Part shown: in pieces, positions 1 through 8,811 of the stretch | Numbering within the stretch: the first letter of the stretch is position 1 | How the letters are laid out: each line of letters opens with the position of its first letter | Source: Methylobacterium sp. WL119 | GTDB lineage: Bacteria; Pseudomonadota; Alphaproteobacteria; Rhizobiales; Beijerinckiaceae | Direction of reading: 5' to 3' | Assembly (NCBI RefSeq): GCF_008039875.1 | Contig: NZ_VRUU01000013.1 | Coordinates: 1-64,000 of the forward strand | DNA: 64,000 nt | Notes under the pieces: generated by a model | The model's input: the letters and a program-made list of their open reading frames with translations, nothing else | Databases searched by the model: none | Told to the model about the DNA's origin: nothing | Translations under genes and position numbers: made by a program

Positions 1-2
1 CG

Positions 3-239
3 ACCGACTCGTTCCTGAACTTCTTCCGCTCCTCGGCCGTGACGCTGAAGGTGGAAGGCCTGTACGTGAACCTCGACCAGGGCGGCCGCAACAACGGCGC
101 CTTCGCCTCCAACTCGACCGGCACCGTGACCCTGACCTCGCCGGGCGTGACCGTCGTGCAGAGCGGCCTGAACCGCAACAACAGCACCGAGTTCGCCGTC
201 GTGCGCGCCGGCCTGAACTACAAGTTCGGCTCGTACTAG
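3..239 (+). CDS. Outer-membrane beta-barrel protein, C-terminal fragment (5' end outside window)
   Basis: The frame is open from the first bases and ends in a TAG. The visible 78 residues alternate polar and hydrophobic residues as beta-strands do and end in GLNYKFGSY. This tyrosine-terminated last strand is typical of Omp25/Omp31-like porins of Hyphomicrobiales and of outer-membrane barrels generally, where the C-terminal aromatic residue is recognised by the BAM complex. Two strong hairpin terminators follow the stop. The N-terminus and signal peptide lie outside the window, so the exact subfamily is not certain. Confidence 0.7.
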   Translation, partial: TDSFLNFFRSSAVTLKVEGLYVNLDQGGRNNGAFASNSTGTVTLTSPGVTVVQSGLNRNNSTEFAVVRAGLNYKFGSY

Positions 240-305
240 GACCTGCCGGATCGGCCGCGGCTCGCCCAGAGCCGCGGTTCGGTTGGATGGGTCGGTCGAT
301 CAAAC

Positions 306-340
306 AACGCCCCAGTAGAGACCTCCTGGGGCGTTTGTCG
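306..340 (+). terminator. Intrinsic terminator after the outer-membrane protein gene
   Basis: A perfect 10-bp stem pairs 306-315 with 326-335 around a 10-base loop, followed by a short T-rich run (tttgt). It lies about 65 bases after the barrel gene stop and fits a Rho-independent terminator. Confidence 0.75.
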
Positions 341-383
341 TTTTCCGAACCCGACCGTCTAAAAATCGGGGCAAGAAACAAAA

Positions 384-414
384 AAGCGCGCCTTTTAGGG
401 CGCGCTTGAGTTGT
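384..414 (+). terminator. Second hairpin, likely bidirectional terminator
   Basis: A 9-bp stem (aagcgcgcc at 384-392 with ggcgcgctt at 399-407) closes a 6-base loop. It is preceded by a run of A and followed by a T-rich stretch, so it could terminate transcription from either side. It is a tandem back-up to the hairpin at 306-340. Confidence 0.65.
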
Positions 415-753
415 TTAATTCTAGATGGACTGGAACGAATTCTATTCTATCCGAAGTCGGATCGAACGCAATAGGTGTGGTATAGCTTTTGCCGGGCTTC
501 AAAGGTTATCCCCGCTCACCGCTGCGCTGTAGTCCGATCCGCCGCTTTCCAATGTCCCATCTGCTGCTGCCGCATCGCCGGCAATGCATGAGTAGGGCGG
601 GAAGCTGTACCGCATCCCAGCCGAGGCCGTGGCGACCTACGGGACCGACAGCAGGTTCAAGGCGCGGAGACCATAACGGCGTCAGGTCACGGCGGACCCT
701 GACGCGTCCCGGTGCGACCTGCAATCCGGCGAGCGTAGTGTCGGACATGCGAC

Positions 754-955
754 GTGGCGGGGAATGCGCTGACGGGCGCAATGGTAGGAGGGGCTTTCGA
801 TGCAGCCATTCCGGCCGCCGGTGCCGCCGCTTCTGGGCTCATGAACCGTCTGACCGGCTCCGCCTCTCCCGAGGTCGCAACCCTCGCCCGCACGGCGCGA
901 GCCCGCTTTGGCATACCGATGATCCGAGCCGGGCGGATCCGCGACGCCTTGGATG
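754..955 (+). pseudogene. Decayed fragment resembling a phage structural protein, in a gene-poor region
   Basis: The stretch 420-1249 has no convincing intact gene. Within it, a frame beginning at a GTG at 754, just after an in-frame TAG, encodes an Ala/Gly-rich segment followed by SPEVATLARTARARFGI. This looks like a real protein core but has no proper start, and the resemblance fades after about 60 residues. The style recalls internal regions of phage tail or virion proteins; that is an impression, not a verified match. A second protein-like tail (about 1,100-1,220, ending ELTADEWTARP) lies in another frame. Overall this reads as a worn remnant of a mobile element. Confidence 0.3.
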
Positions 956-1249
956 GTGCTCAACGTGCTCTCGATCGTGCGATTGCGTGTCGAGAACAGT
1001 CCCGGCTCCCGGGCCGGCGCCCCGTTCTCATTCGCGGGACGATCGTTCGGCGCCATTCCGTCCACGCGGCCCGGCAATCTCGCCGCGGCAAGCACCTCCT
1101 ACGATCCACGTCGAGGACTGGCAGGCGTGGATCGCCGATGGCTTCGGCATCGTGACGAACGGCATGCTCTGCGTCACCGGCCCGGAACTGACGGCGGACG
1201 AGTGGACGGCGCGGCCCTGACTCCGCTTCGAGATCGGGTTGCGATCGCC

Positions 1250-2494
1250 CTAGAGCAGCCCAACCCCATCGAGGACACCAACCATCGCGAAGGCGATCGT
1301 GAGGCCGGATACGACGTAGACCACCCATTTGTAGGTGCCTTCGACCCGCCGGTCTGGCGGCAGGGCACGGGTGGCGAGCAGGATGAGGAAGCCGAGGGCC
1401 AGCGGCAGCAGGAGCGCGTTCATCACTTCTACGGCGACGTTGAGCGCTACAAGGTTCGGTACGAGCTGCACTCCGATCGCACCTGCGACCACAACTAAGG
1501 TGAAGGCGCCGTAGAAGGCTGGTGCCTGACGCGGCGACAAGGTGAGGGAGTGCGCTCGGCCCGTCAGGTCGCCGAAGCCCCAGGCGAGCGACAGTGCGAC
1601 GACGTTGAGTGCCACGAACGCCGCCGCGATGATGCCGACCCCAAAGGCGACGTGTCCGAGCCATGGGCCCAGCGCCGGTGTGAAGGCATCTGCTAGTTGG
1701 CCGACCGTATCGAGCCCTTGGGCTGTTCCGCGACCGCCCTTCCCGATGGTGGCAGCCGCCGCGATCAGGATCGCCCCCATCACGCATTGCGAGATGATCG
1801 CACCGACGAGGGTATCCAGGCGCGAGTCGCGTGCGTGTTGCCAGCCAAGGCCCTTATCGACGATCGCCGACTGCTGGTAGAAGATCATCCATGGCATGAT
1901 GACTGCGCCGATATTGGCTGCGATGAGAACCCGGAAGCCGCCGTCGTTTAGCGATATGTGCGCGAACGAGGCCAGGATTTCGCCTGGGTCAGGTTTGGCC
2001 GCAATAGCGAGTCCGATGAACACGAGTTCGAACAAGCCGACGGCGATGGCTACCACCTCGACACGCCGGTAGCCCCCGGTGAACACCAGCCACAGCAGGA
2101 TCGCCACCGGTAAACCAAGGCTGACGATCCGCGGCACACCGAACAGGTCACCGATGCCGGCGATCCCCGAGAACTCGGTGACGATGGCTCCGATACCGGC
2201 CACGACGAGACCGCCAAATGAAATCCAGGCCCAAGCGGGTCCGAAATGCTCTCGGATTAGCGCGCCGTGACCACGGCCTGTCGCCGTGCCGAGGCGGACG
2301 GTGAGTTCCTGAACGATGTAGAGGATCGGCACGAGCAGGAGTTGCAGCAGAAGCAGGGAATAGCCCCAACGCGCTCCGCTCTGCGCGGCGGTGATCAGGC
2401 TCCCGACATCGGTGTCGGCGAGCATCACGACAAGGCCGGGTCCTGCGGCCTTGAGAAACGCGGATATGCGGGGCAGGTAAGCGGTGTCGGGCAC
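1250..2494 (-). CDS. Nramp-family divalent metal transporter, atypical metal-site motifs
   Basis: This is a 414-residue polytopic membrane protein with about eleven hydrophobic segments, the usual size and layout of the Nramp (SLC11) family that moves Mn2+/Fe2+ with protons. The first helix carries ADTDVGS (residues 26-32) where classical MntH has DPGN, and the sixth helix carries MPW (200-202) where classical proteins have A/M-P-H. The family call is therefore firm, but the substrate could differ from that of MntH. The start is a GTG without a strong ribosome-binding site. No regulator or MntR-like box is visible nearby. The neighbours (a hydrolase, and Dps beyond it) do not settle its role. 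Confidence 0.85.
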   Translation of the reverse strand: MPDTAYLPRISAFLKAAGPGLVVMLADTDVGSLITAAQSGARWGYSLLLLQLLLVPILYIVQELTVRLGTATGRGHGALIREHFGPAWAWISFGGLVVAGIGAIVTEFSGIAGIGDLFGVPRIVSLGLPVAILLWLVFTGGYRRVEVVAIAVGLFELVFIGLAIAAKPDPGEILASFAHISLNDGGFRVLIAANIGAVIMPWMIFYQQSAIVDKGLGWQHARDSRLDTLVGAIISQCVMGAILIAAAATIGKGGRGTAQGLDTVGQLADAFTPALGPWLGHVAFGVGIIAAAFVALNVVALSLAWGFGDLTGRAHSLTLSPRQAPAFYGAFTLVVVAGAIGVQLVPNLVALNVAVEVMNALLLPLALGFLILLATRALPPDRRVEGTYKWVVYVVSGLTIAFAMVGVLDGVGLL

Positions 2495-2689
2495 GGCATT
2501 GCAACCGGAACGGTCAAGGCGGGTTCCGAGCGTCCCAGTAAACCATGGTGCGTCACAGAAACCCGCTCCCCCAGGGCCCCTTGAGCGCGTTCGCCCGGCC
2601 GATGCAGCCGACGACCATTCGCGGATCGCGGTGCCCGGATGATCCCCTGATCTGGATGAGATCAGCGCACCGGAAGCGACGTTCAGCCT

Positions 2690-3613
2690 TCAACCCAGCA
2701 TGTCGAGGGTCTGGAGCCACGCATGACACAGGGTGGGCCAGACGCTTGCGGGCGTGCCCGGCTCCCCAATGCCGAAACCATGGCCGCCCTTGCTGAAGCG
2801 GTGGAACTCGACCGGGACGCTCATGTGCCGACAGGCCGTGTCGAGGATGCGGCTGTTCTCCGGACTGATCACGGGATCGTCGTCGGTCTGCACGAGGAAG
2901 AGCGGCGGGCAGCCCGGACGCAACTGTGTCTGGAGCGACCAGGCGGTCCGCGCTTCGGGCTTCGGCTGCTCGCCGACGAGGTTCCGCCGGGTGCCCGTGT
3001 TGTCGTAAGGCGGCTCCAGCGTGACGACCGGATAGATCAGGGCCGCGAAGTCGGGACGGGCCAACTGCCGATCGATCTCGTCCACCGGCGCGTAGGTGCG
3101 TAGGCCGGCACGCATCGCGAGCGTGCCGGCGAGATGTCCGCCCGCCGAGAAGCCGACGACCCCCATCCGCTGCCGGTCGAGCCCCATCGCCTCCGCCCGC
3201 GAGCGCATCGTCCGCATGGCCCGTTGCGCGTCCTGCAGGGGAACCAAGGTGCCGTCGGCCCAGCCCTCGTTGGGTAGGCGGTAGGTGAGGACGAAGGCCG
3301 TCACCCCGATGTCGGTCAGCCAGCCTGCGGCCGGATAGGCCTCCTTGACCAGGCCGATGCGTCGATAACCGCCGCCGCCGACGACGAGTGCCGCGGCACC
3401 GTTCGGCTTGGGCGGAATGAAGATGTCCAGCAGGGGCTCGGATATGTTGAAGGCGGCCCCATCGATCTCGGCCTGTTGGGTCCCCATCGGGCCGCCCCCA
3501 CCCGGTGGGGCGCTGGGCCAAAGCCGCAAGCGCTCGGACCGTGGCTGAGCGCAAACGCTGGTCGCGATCGCGCTCGCGCCGGCAGCGAGGATCAAGGAGC
3601 GGCGGTCGAGCAT
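2690..3613 (-). CDS. Exported alpha/beta hydrolase (esterase/acetylxylan-esterase-like)
   Basis: This is a 307-residue protein starting at the ATG of MLDRRSLIL. The N-terminus has a twin-arginine pattern ([10 protein letters not shown]) and an A-rich hydrophobic stretch ending near VCAQ, so Tat export is likely. The catalytic nucleophile sits in GFSAGG, the acid is likely in the TDDDP loop and the histidine in GGHGFG near the C-terminus. This arrangement is that of BD-FAE/acetylxylan-esterase-type alpha/beta hydrolases. A TTG 33 bases upstream could extend the frame, but the ATG gives a clean Tat signal. The substrate is unknown. Confidence 0.85.
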   Translation of the reverse strand: MLDRRSLILAAGASAIATSVCAQPRSERLRLWPSAPPGGGGPMGTQQAEIDGAAFNISEPLLDIFIPPKPNGAAALVVGGGGYRRIGLVKEAYPAAGWLTDIGVTAFVLTYRLPNEGWADGTLVPLQDAQRAMRTMRSRAEAMGLDRQRMGVVGFSAGGHLAGTLAMRAGLRTYAPVDEIDRQLARPDFAALIYPVVTLEPPYDNTGTRRNLVGEQPKPEARTAWSLQTQLRPGCPPLFLVQTDDDPVISPENSRILDTACRHMSVPVEFHRFSKGGHGFGIGEPGTPASVWPTLCHAWLQTLDMLG

Positions 3614-3794
3614 GGTGATCCAGCGCGGCGAGGTGGAGCCTTGCAAGCAAGACCCATGCAGCGGTGAAGCGAAATCATCCGGGGGACGTTTCGGAGTGAG
3701 GCCCCGGGAGCTGCTGTAGCAGGTCCAGCATCATGGGAACCCGCTTCCCGAGTGCGCCCTATCCGGCATCGGCTGCGGCGCTATCTCAGACTGA

Positions 3795-4274
3795 CTACTC
3801 GCGGTTCGCAGCGGTCATAGCGCGAGCGACAACTTCCCGTAGGGCTGTCTGTCCATCCACGAGGAACCAAGCTCGCAACGCATCCGTGGTCTCGGGCCTG
3901 TCGTCCACCCGCTCGCGGAACAGGTCGCTGTAACGTGCGAGTTCACGTTCAAGGAATGTGTCAAGGTAGCTCGGCCCTTTCGCTTTGGCGAGGTCGAGAA
4001 GGGCGTCATCGAGGACGCGACGCATCATCTCTCCGACCATGGCTGAGACGTAGATGGCTTCAGGACTGCCTTGCTCGGGCTCTTTCAATCCGGTCTCCGT
4101 AAGGGTGGAGGATGGCGAGCCTGTGCCCGCCAGCTGAGGCGCCGTGCAATCGCATCGGCGCCTGCATGCAGCCTTTAGCCCGCATTCGGCTTGAAGTCGC
4201 CCCACGAGGATCGCCCGAGGCTCGGCCTCTTCATCCGGCTCCTGCTCGCCGAGCAGCGCGGTAATTCTAGCCAC
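3795..4274 (-). CDS. Hypothetical protein
   Basis: This 159-residue frame starts at a GTG. The C-terminal half (about residues 65-159) is predicted helical and reads as a genuine folded protein (GEMMRRVLDDALLDLAKAKG and onwards), with many charged residues. The N-terminal half contains a cysteine-rich stretch and may be out of place, because the true start could be internal or the gene may have been altered at its 5' end. No family was recognised. It is divergent from dps. Confidence 0.5.
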   Translation of the reverse strand: MARITALLGEQEPDEEAEPRAILVGRLQAECGLKAACRRRCDCTAPQLAGTGSPSSTLTETGLKEPEQGSPEAIYVSAMVGEMMRRVLDDALLDLAKAKGPSYLDTFLERELARYSDLFRERVDDRPETTDALRAWFLVDGQTALREVVARAMTAANRE

Positions 4275-4432
4275 CCACGGTGCCCAGCACCGTCGTTCGA
4301 TCGTTGCAGAGGAACCGGCGCCCGATGGCGGTCTTGAAGGGAGCGAGCGCTCATCGCGCGCATCCCAGACGCTGTCGCCTAGGCTGCTGCAGAGCGCCTT
4401 CCGGCTGTTGCTGAAACTTGAAGGGACCTACC

Positions 4433-4984
4433 ATGGCCGACACGAACGCCTCCCAGGGGCAGCGCCTCCACGAGACCCAGAACGGCACCAAGTCCAACGC
4501 GAAGCAGGTCTCGACCGACGCGCTCAACGCCCGGCTCGCGGACGGCATCGACTTGGCGCTGGCGGTCAAGCAGGCCCACTGGAACCTGAAGGGTCCGCAG
4601 TTCATCGGCATCCACCTGATGCTGGATGGGTTCCGTACCGAACTCGACGATTACAACGACAAGGTTGCCGAGCGCATCACGCAGCTCGGCGGCACGGCGC
4701 GGGGCACGGCGACCGCGGTGGCCGCTGGCTCGCAGCTCGCGCCGTATCCGCTCGACGCCTATCGGATCGCAGACCATCTTGCGGCGCTGATCGATCGCTA
4801 TGCGGTCTATGCGAACGCCGTCCGCCAAAACATCGACGACACCGACGAGGCGGGCGATGCCGGCACGGCGGACCTCTTCACTGAGGTCTCGCGCGGCGTC
4901 GATAAGCAGCTCTGGTTCCTCGAAGCTCATGTCCAGGAGCCAACTGGCGCGATGCGCGATGGTGATCACGACGGCAAGCGCTGA
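4433..4984 (+). CDS. dps: Dps-family ferritin-like DNA-protection protein
   Basis: The 183-residue product has the Dps ferritin four-helix signature: QAHWNLKG at residues 47-54, followed by H61, D65, D76 and E80. These match the inter-subunit ferroxidase ligands H51/H63/D67/D78/E82 of E. coli Dps with a constant shift of two. Dps forms dodecamers that oxidise Fe2+ with H2O2, store iron and coat DNA during starvation. The basic, polar N-terminal tail of about 25 residues could bind DNA. The start chosen is the ATG preceded by AAGGGA at a spacing of about six bases; a TTG 15 bases upstream is less likely. Confidence 0.93.
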   Translation: MADTNASQGQRLHETQNGTKSNAKQVSTDALNARLADGIDLALAVKQAHWNLKGPQFIGIHLMLDGFRTELDDYNDKVAERITQLGGTARGTATAVAAGSQLAPYPLDAYRIADHLAALIDRYAVYANAVRQNIDDTDEAGDAGTADLFTEVSRGVDKQLWFLEAHVQEPTGAMRDGDHDGKR

Positions 4985-5148
4985 GGCGCGATACGGCGAT
5001 TCGGCTGACGCCGGCACGAGAGCCAAGATCGCATCCCTCAGATGAGCGATGCGATCTTGGCGGTCTCGACACATCGATGCCGGGCGGCTTCGTGCCGGGT
5101 CGATCGTCCTGCCCGTGTCCGGTGCGCCGAGGAAGCGGTGAGAGCACG

Positions 5149-5307
5149 ATGTTCGCTCTCAGCCTGATCTGCCTCTCGGCGGGAGCCACATTCGCCAGTG
5201 TCGCTCCGCAGCGACTCGCGCGGCAGGCCACGTTCGAGAGCATGGGGGGCTGCCCGATTGTCGGCGGCCCCTGCCTGCCTGGTGCTGGGCTGCCGCTGTG
5301 CCGCTGA
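5149..5307 (+). CDS. Possible small exported peptide
   Basis: This 52-residue frame starts MFALSLICLSAGATFASVAP, which looks like a signal peptide, and contains a short Cys/Gly-rich tail. No family was recognised and the ribosome-binding site is weak. The surrounding 5,000-5,770 bases hold no other convincing gene, so this is a marginal call. Confidence 0.25.
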   Translation: MFALSLICLSAGATFASVAPQRLARQATFESMGGCPIVGGPCLPGAGLPLCR

Positions 5308-5768
5308 GCGAAGCGCCAACGCGCCTGCCTTACCGTCCCGCCATGACCTCAAGCCACGGTAGCGGCAGCCAGATCGTTGCCCCGGCCGCCCCAAGGGAGA
5401 GGTGCGAACGGGATCACCGCGCGCTCGGCCGCCGCGACCGGCAGCACGCCGTCAGAGGCGATGGCAGGCATCCGTGCGGCTACGAGAGGCAGGAAGGCAC
5501 CGAGAAACGGTGCGGCGGGCGAGGTCGGCCATCAGCGCGTCTCGCTCCGTTCGGCAGCGACGAGGCGTCAGCGGCGGGCAAGGCCGAGCGCCCAGGCATG
5601 GGCCTCGCGCTGATCGGTCTCGCCGGCCGCGGATCCGGTGCCGGTAGGAGGCCCCAAGGCGGAGGCAGACCGCGTGATCCTGCCGGGCGTGCAGCAGGCG
5701 GACGGCGGGGGAGCGGATCCGGTCGGAGGCCATCGGTCCGACCGCGATGCGCGCGGTCGGCGCGGGAG

Positions 5769-5990
5769 GACCTTGGCGGCGGCCCAGGCGCCCGCGAGCG
5801 CATAGGACATGCACATGCCCCAGGCGTCGCCAGTCACTTCCATGCGGGCCTGAGCCGAACGGATCGCGGCGCGCTTGATGGCGGAGCGGTCGAAGGTGCC
5901 GTCGCGGTTGACCAGCGGGGCGACGGTGGCGGCGAAGCGCTCGGCGCTTTCGGTCGAGACGACGACGGCAGCCCTGGGAACGCCTGTCCG
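5769..5990 (-). pseudogene. Fragment of a conserved-looking hypothetical gene, truncated at both ends
   Basis: On the minus strand, a stretch of about 74 codons reads as real protein (TFDRSAIKRAAIRSAQAR, then EVTGDAWGMCMSYALAGAW) with alternating helix-forming residues. After the AAK that follows, the frame turns into low-complexity Arg/Pro/Ser sequence typical of out-of-frame GC-rich DNA, which suggests a frameshift or deletion. No start codon fits the beginning. The function is unknown; similar short proteins occur on phage- or plasmid-derived islands (inference). The flanking stretch 5,308-5,768 shows nothing else. Confidence 0.4.
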
Positions 5991-6173
5991 AGGTCTCCCG
6001 CCTTGCCGGCCTCCTCGCCGATCAGGTGCTGGACGCGCAGATCATGAGTCGGCCAGTCCCGAGCAACATATCCGGGCGCTACTCAGCGCAGCCTTCCAGC
6101 TGGACGAGCACGACCTTCCGCTTCCTTCGCTGCCTCAGCAGATCGTCCACGGGGCGAAACGCGGAGCCGACCG

Positions 6174-6260
6174 ATGCCAGGAGCCTTCGAGCGTGCGGGT
6201 CTGAAGTTCATCTCCGAAATCGGAGGTGGTTCCGGCAGCCGGTTCCGTGAGGAGAAGGCG
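6174..6260 (+). pseudogene. C-terminal remnant of an XRE-type HTH regulator
   Basis: The frame reads AFERAGLKFISEIGGGSGSRFRE. Many small alphaproteobacterial XRE regulators end in a near-identical tail of the form 'ALE-AAGV-FI-ENGGG-GVRLR'. The helix-turn-helix portion that should precede it is absent: the upstream sequence in this frame is unrelated and has no start. This is best read as the stump of a deleted regulator in a decayed zone. Confidence 0.45.
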
Positions 6261-6409
6261 CGGAGCCGGACGAAAGTCACCGTCCGGATCAGCTCGCCAG
6301 CAGGAACGAGGCTGGCCGAAGGGACGGAACGAACGGCCGCGCCGAGCCGAGCCGCATTCAAATGTATCGCGTCTCATGGCTCGAACATGCGTATCTCGCG
6401 CTTTGAGCC

Positions 6410-6652
6410 CTAACCCCAATCCTGGCTGTCCAGCGTGCACGCGCCATTGGCGACGCTTGCGATGGCCGACATCGCGGCGTCGAGGGAGGCGTGCGCGCGT
6501 TTCACAGTCACGAGAAGGCCCGCCTCATCCGGCTGGATCTGGAAATCGTCGGTATCCTTCGGCCTTGTGATCTTGCCGAGGCTCCGTCCCAGCCGATCTT
6601 TGAGATCCCATGCCTTGCCGGCCGACCCTGTCGGTGTGAGAACGACGTCCAT
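6410..6652 (-). CDS. Small hypothetical protein
   Basis: The 80-residue protein starts MDVVLTPTGSAGKAWDLKDR and has a mixed alpha/beta composition with no signal peptide or membrane segment. The residue pattern (LGRSLGKITRP, then FQIQPDEAGLLVTVKRAHASLDAAM) looks like a short beta-rich module followed by a helix. No family was recognised. It stands alone on the minus strand and the codon use looks native. Confidence 0.6.
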   Translation of the reverse strand: MDVVLTPTGSAGKAWDLKDRLGRSLGKITRPKDTDDFQIQPDEAGLLVTVKRAHASLDAAMSAIASVANGACTLDSQDWG

Positions 6653-6720
6653 TCATCTGATCCTTAAGAGCGGGGAGGGTCGCTCCAAAGCCCTACAATT
6701 TCGGTCGAAGGCCTCAGGCA

Positions 6721-7029
6721 ATTCAGGAGCAGGACCACATCGCGACCAATCAGGACTGCGCTGTCGATGCCCTTCTGCGACAGATCGAGTGGAACCGCTT
6801 CGACGATACCGAAGTGGGCCACACACCGTTCTTGAATGAGTCGGCCTCGGCGACGATCGCGGCGCAGCTTCGCACAATCGGTGAAAGCATTCACGCCATC
6901 GGAGGACTGGATGCGGTCGACGAGGCGATCCTCCGGATCACCGAAATGAATTCCGGCTTTTCCGACCAGCGGTCGAGGCTCTTGGAAGCGCTTTGGTCTT
7001 CCATAGGCCACGATGTCGGGACGGCGTGA
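6721..7029 (+). CDS. Hypothetical protein, 5' end unclear
   Basis: The frame is protein-like from about 6,721 (DHIATNQDCAVDALLRQIEWNRFDD) to the stop, with a helical, acidic C-terminal half (GGLDAVDEAILRITEMNSGF). No ATG, GTG or TTG occurs before the GTG at 6,814, although the amino-acid quality extends well upstream of it. Either translation uses the ATT at 6,721 or a nearby rare start, or the 5' end has been lost. No family was recognised. Confidence 0.45.
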   Translation: MQEQDHIATNQDCAVDALLRQIEWNRFDDTEVGHTPFLNESASATIAAQLRTIGESIHAIGGLDAVDEAILRITEMNSGFSDQRSRLLEALWSSIGHDVGTA

Positions 7030-7134
7030 CGCTGGATGTTCCCGCCCTCGATCCTGCCAGCCGTGGCGATCAACTTGCAGGCTTTGGCTTCGACGACCGG
7101 TGAACGCTTGATGTCGGGCCTTCAAGCGCATGCC

Positions 7135-7347
7135 TCACTGATCGTCCTTTCCGCTGTCGCCCTTCTCGGCGTTCGCAGCGTTGCCCGTGACCGTCATGCG
7201 AACGTGGTTGGCGGCTTCACGATGTTTTTCGATACGAGCTTGCGCCAACGTATCGTCGGCTTCGGCATCCCTTTCGGCTACAGGGGAACGCCCGGCATCG
7301 TCAGCCCTGTGAGATCGCTGATCCGCGAGGCTCGGTTGCTGAGGCAT
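7135..7347 (-). CDS. Small hydrophilic hypothetical protein
   Basis: The 70-residue, highly charged protein (MPQQPSLADQRSHRADDAG at the start) is preceded by an excellent AAGGAG ribosome-binding site six bases before the ATG. It has no membrane segment, and the composition suggests an unstructured or helical stress-type protein. The function is unknown. The opposite strand is also open but has no comparable start signal. Confidence 0.6.
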   Translation of the reverse strand: MPQQPSLADQRSHRADDAGRSPVAERDAEADDTLAQARIEKHREAANHVRMTVTGNAANAEKGDSGKDDQ

Positions 7348-7395
7348 AAAACGCTCCTTGCATGTTCGATTCCGTGATCCGGCAGCGAGTTCAGA

Positions 7396-7590
7396 TCAGG
7401 CACGTCCGAGCCACATCAGGAGGAACCCTGCCAGGGGTAGGCTGAAGCCCAGCACCACCCGGATATCGAGTTCCTTGGAATGCTGTGCCATGCGCCATCG
7501 GCGACAGGCCAAGTGCTCCGCTTCCATTCCCAGGATCATAAGACATAGACCGACGTACACCGGCATGGACGGCAGCGCGATTTCTCGCAT
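7396..7590 (-). CDS. Small two-helix membrane protein
   Basis: This 64-residue protein starts at the ATG of MREIALPSMPVYVG, which has GAGG at a good distance upstream; an open frame continues further upstream but is less protein-like. Two hydrophobic segments (about residues 9-21 and 45-61) flank a basic loop (CRRWRMAQHSKELD), consistent with an inner-membrane hairpin. No family was recognised. Confidence 0.5.
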   Translation of the reverse strand: MREIALPSMPVYVGLCLMILGMEAEHLACRRWRMAQHSKELDIRVVLGFSLPLAGFLLMWLGRA

Positions 7591-7883
7591 GATCGCCTCA
7601 TTTTGCTGGTTCTGAAGGGACAACGCCTCGCGGAGGCAATCGGGTACAGAGAAAATAACTCCAAAGGATCCTGAGGATTTCAGCTGAGATTGAGCAAGAT
7701 CCTGGCGGGCATCGGGGCCGCCGGCACGCCGATGGTGGGGCGGCGCGCATGAGGTCGTCGTTGCGCGGTGCCGCGAGCACGTCGCGACAAACAAAAGCGG
7801 TCGCCGCCACCGTGCGGGCGTCTAGGCGGCAGGTACCGTCGTGAACCGAGCGTCCCAATCGGTACTTTCGGCTCGTCCTGGAC

Positions 7884-8093
7884 TTACCGCGCAGTCTGCC
7901 AAAGGGCTGTTATCTCTCGAAATGCCGTATCGGCACTTGCCTCAGATGCCCCCTGTGATCCGAAAGATCGGATCGATTGGCGTACGACCAAATCATCCTT
8001 CATGATCGTCCAGTCGAAGCGTCCTGGCTCCGACTTGGACGGGTTGATCCGTATCGTATGCGGGTTCGGCGTGAAGGTGATCATGCCCGACAT
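7884..8093 (-). CDS. Small hypothetical protein
   Basis: The 69-residue protein starts MSGMITFTPNPHTIRINPSK and continues with FDWTIMKDDLVVRQSIRSF. This beta-strand pattern with a Trp suggests a small folded domain. A GAGG lies about six bases before the first ATG. It has no signal peptide or membrane segment, and the function is unknown. Confidence 0.6.
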   Translation of the reverse strand: MSGMITFTPNPHTIRINPSKSEPGRFDWTIMKDDLVVRQSIRSFGSQGASEASADTAFREITALWQTAR

Positions 8094-8426
8094 ATAGGGC
8101 CTCGGCGCGTACAGCGTTCAAGGCGTGATCGAGCCGGCGGATCGCCGAGGGGCTCAAGAGGGCCGCCTGCGCCGGGCAGCGCCTTCCCTGTTCGCCGGCA
8201 CTATACCAACACCGGGTACGCAGACGTATGCCGGCCCGGCCGCCTCTGCTGATCGACCGGCTGGCAACGGATCACGGGCACCTTCCCAGCAAGCCGGGCT
8301 CAGGACCGGATGGCCGGTGCGATGAACGACGCACCCATCCGCCGTGATCGGATTGGAGGACCGGCCTGCTTCGCCTTCAGCGTTCCATTAAGCGCCTGCT
8401 AACCGCCGGCCGACACCTTCGCGGGC
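8094..8426. other. 333-base stretch without a recognisable gene
   Basis: Both strands are open in places because of the high GC content, but none of the translations reads as protein and no start carries a good ribosome-binding site. No hairpin or repeat stands out. It probably includes the promoters of the divergent small genes on either side. Confidence 0.4.
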
Positions 8427-8633
8427 ATGTCGAAGCGTACCAAGCGGACCGCACGAGCCCTTCTCTGGATCACGTCGCTGGCCCTCTGCTGCTTTGCGGC
8501 CGTCATGCTGATGCAGATCAACCGGCCCCCGGATCAGGTGGCGAGGCGGGTGGGAGACGGAGATCCCATCACAACGGGCTCGATACCGCCCACGCCTATG
8601 CGCTGGTGTGGAGCAGCGCCATGGTGTCGGTGA
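8427..8633 (+). CDS. Small single-pass membrane protein
   Basis: The 68-residue protein has a basic N-terminus (MSKRTKRTARALLW), one hydrophobic segment (residues 13-29) and a polar tail with TTGSIPP, a motif common in the periplasmic tails of small rhizobial membrane proteins. The last ten residues (PMRWCGAAPWCR) look less natural, and the true C-terminus may have been changed by a frameshift. The function is unknown. Confidence 0.45.
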   Translation: MSKRTKRTARALLWITSLALCCFAAVMLMQINRPPDQVARRVGDGDPITTGSIPPTPMRWCGAAPWCR

Positions 8634-8811
8634 AGCGTCGCCGATCGGCCTTTTGGACCGGAGGAATATCCGAGGTGCCCGGCTGCGCATTCCACGCGCT
8701 TACGGGTCCACGATCGAACGGATCGAAACGAGCTTGAGCTTGGTTCTTCCATTCTCCGGTCGACCGACGGGAGAAGGCTGTCGCTTCTGGCGGCATGCGA
8801 GGAGAACCATC

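Noticed and set aside
4418-4432. A TTG start five codons upstream of dps
   Set aside because: The ATG at 4,433 has a clear AAGGGA and gives the family N-terminus, so the upstream TTG is less likely.
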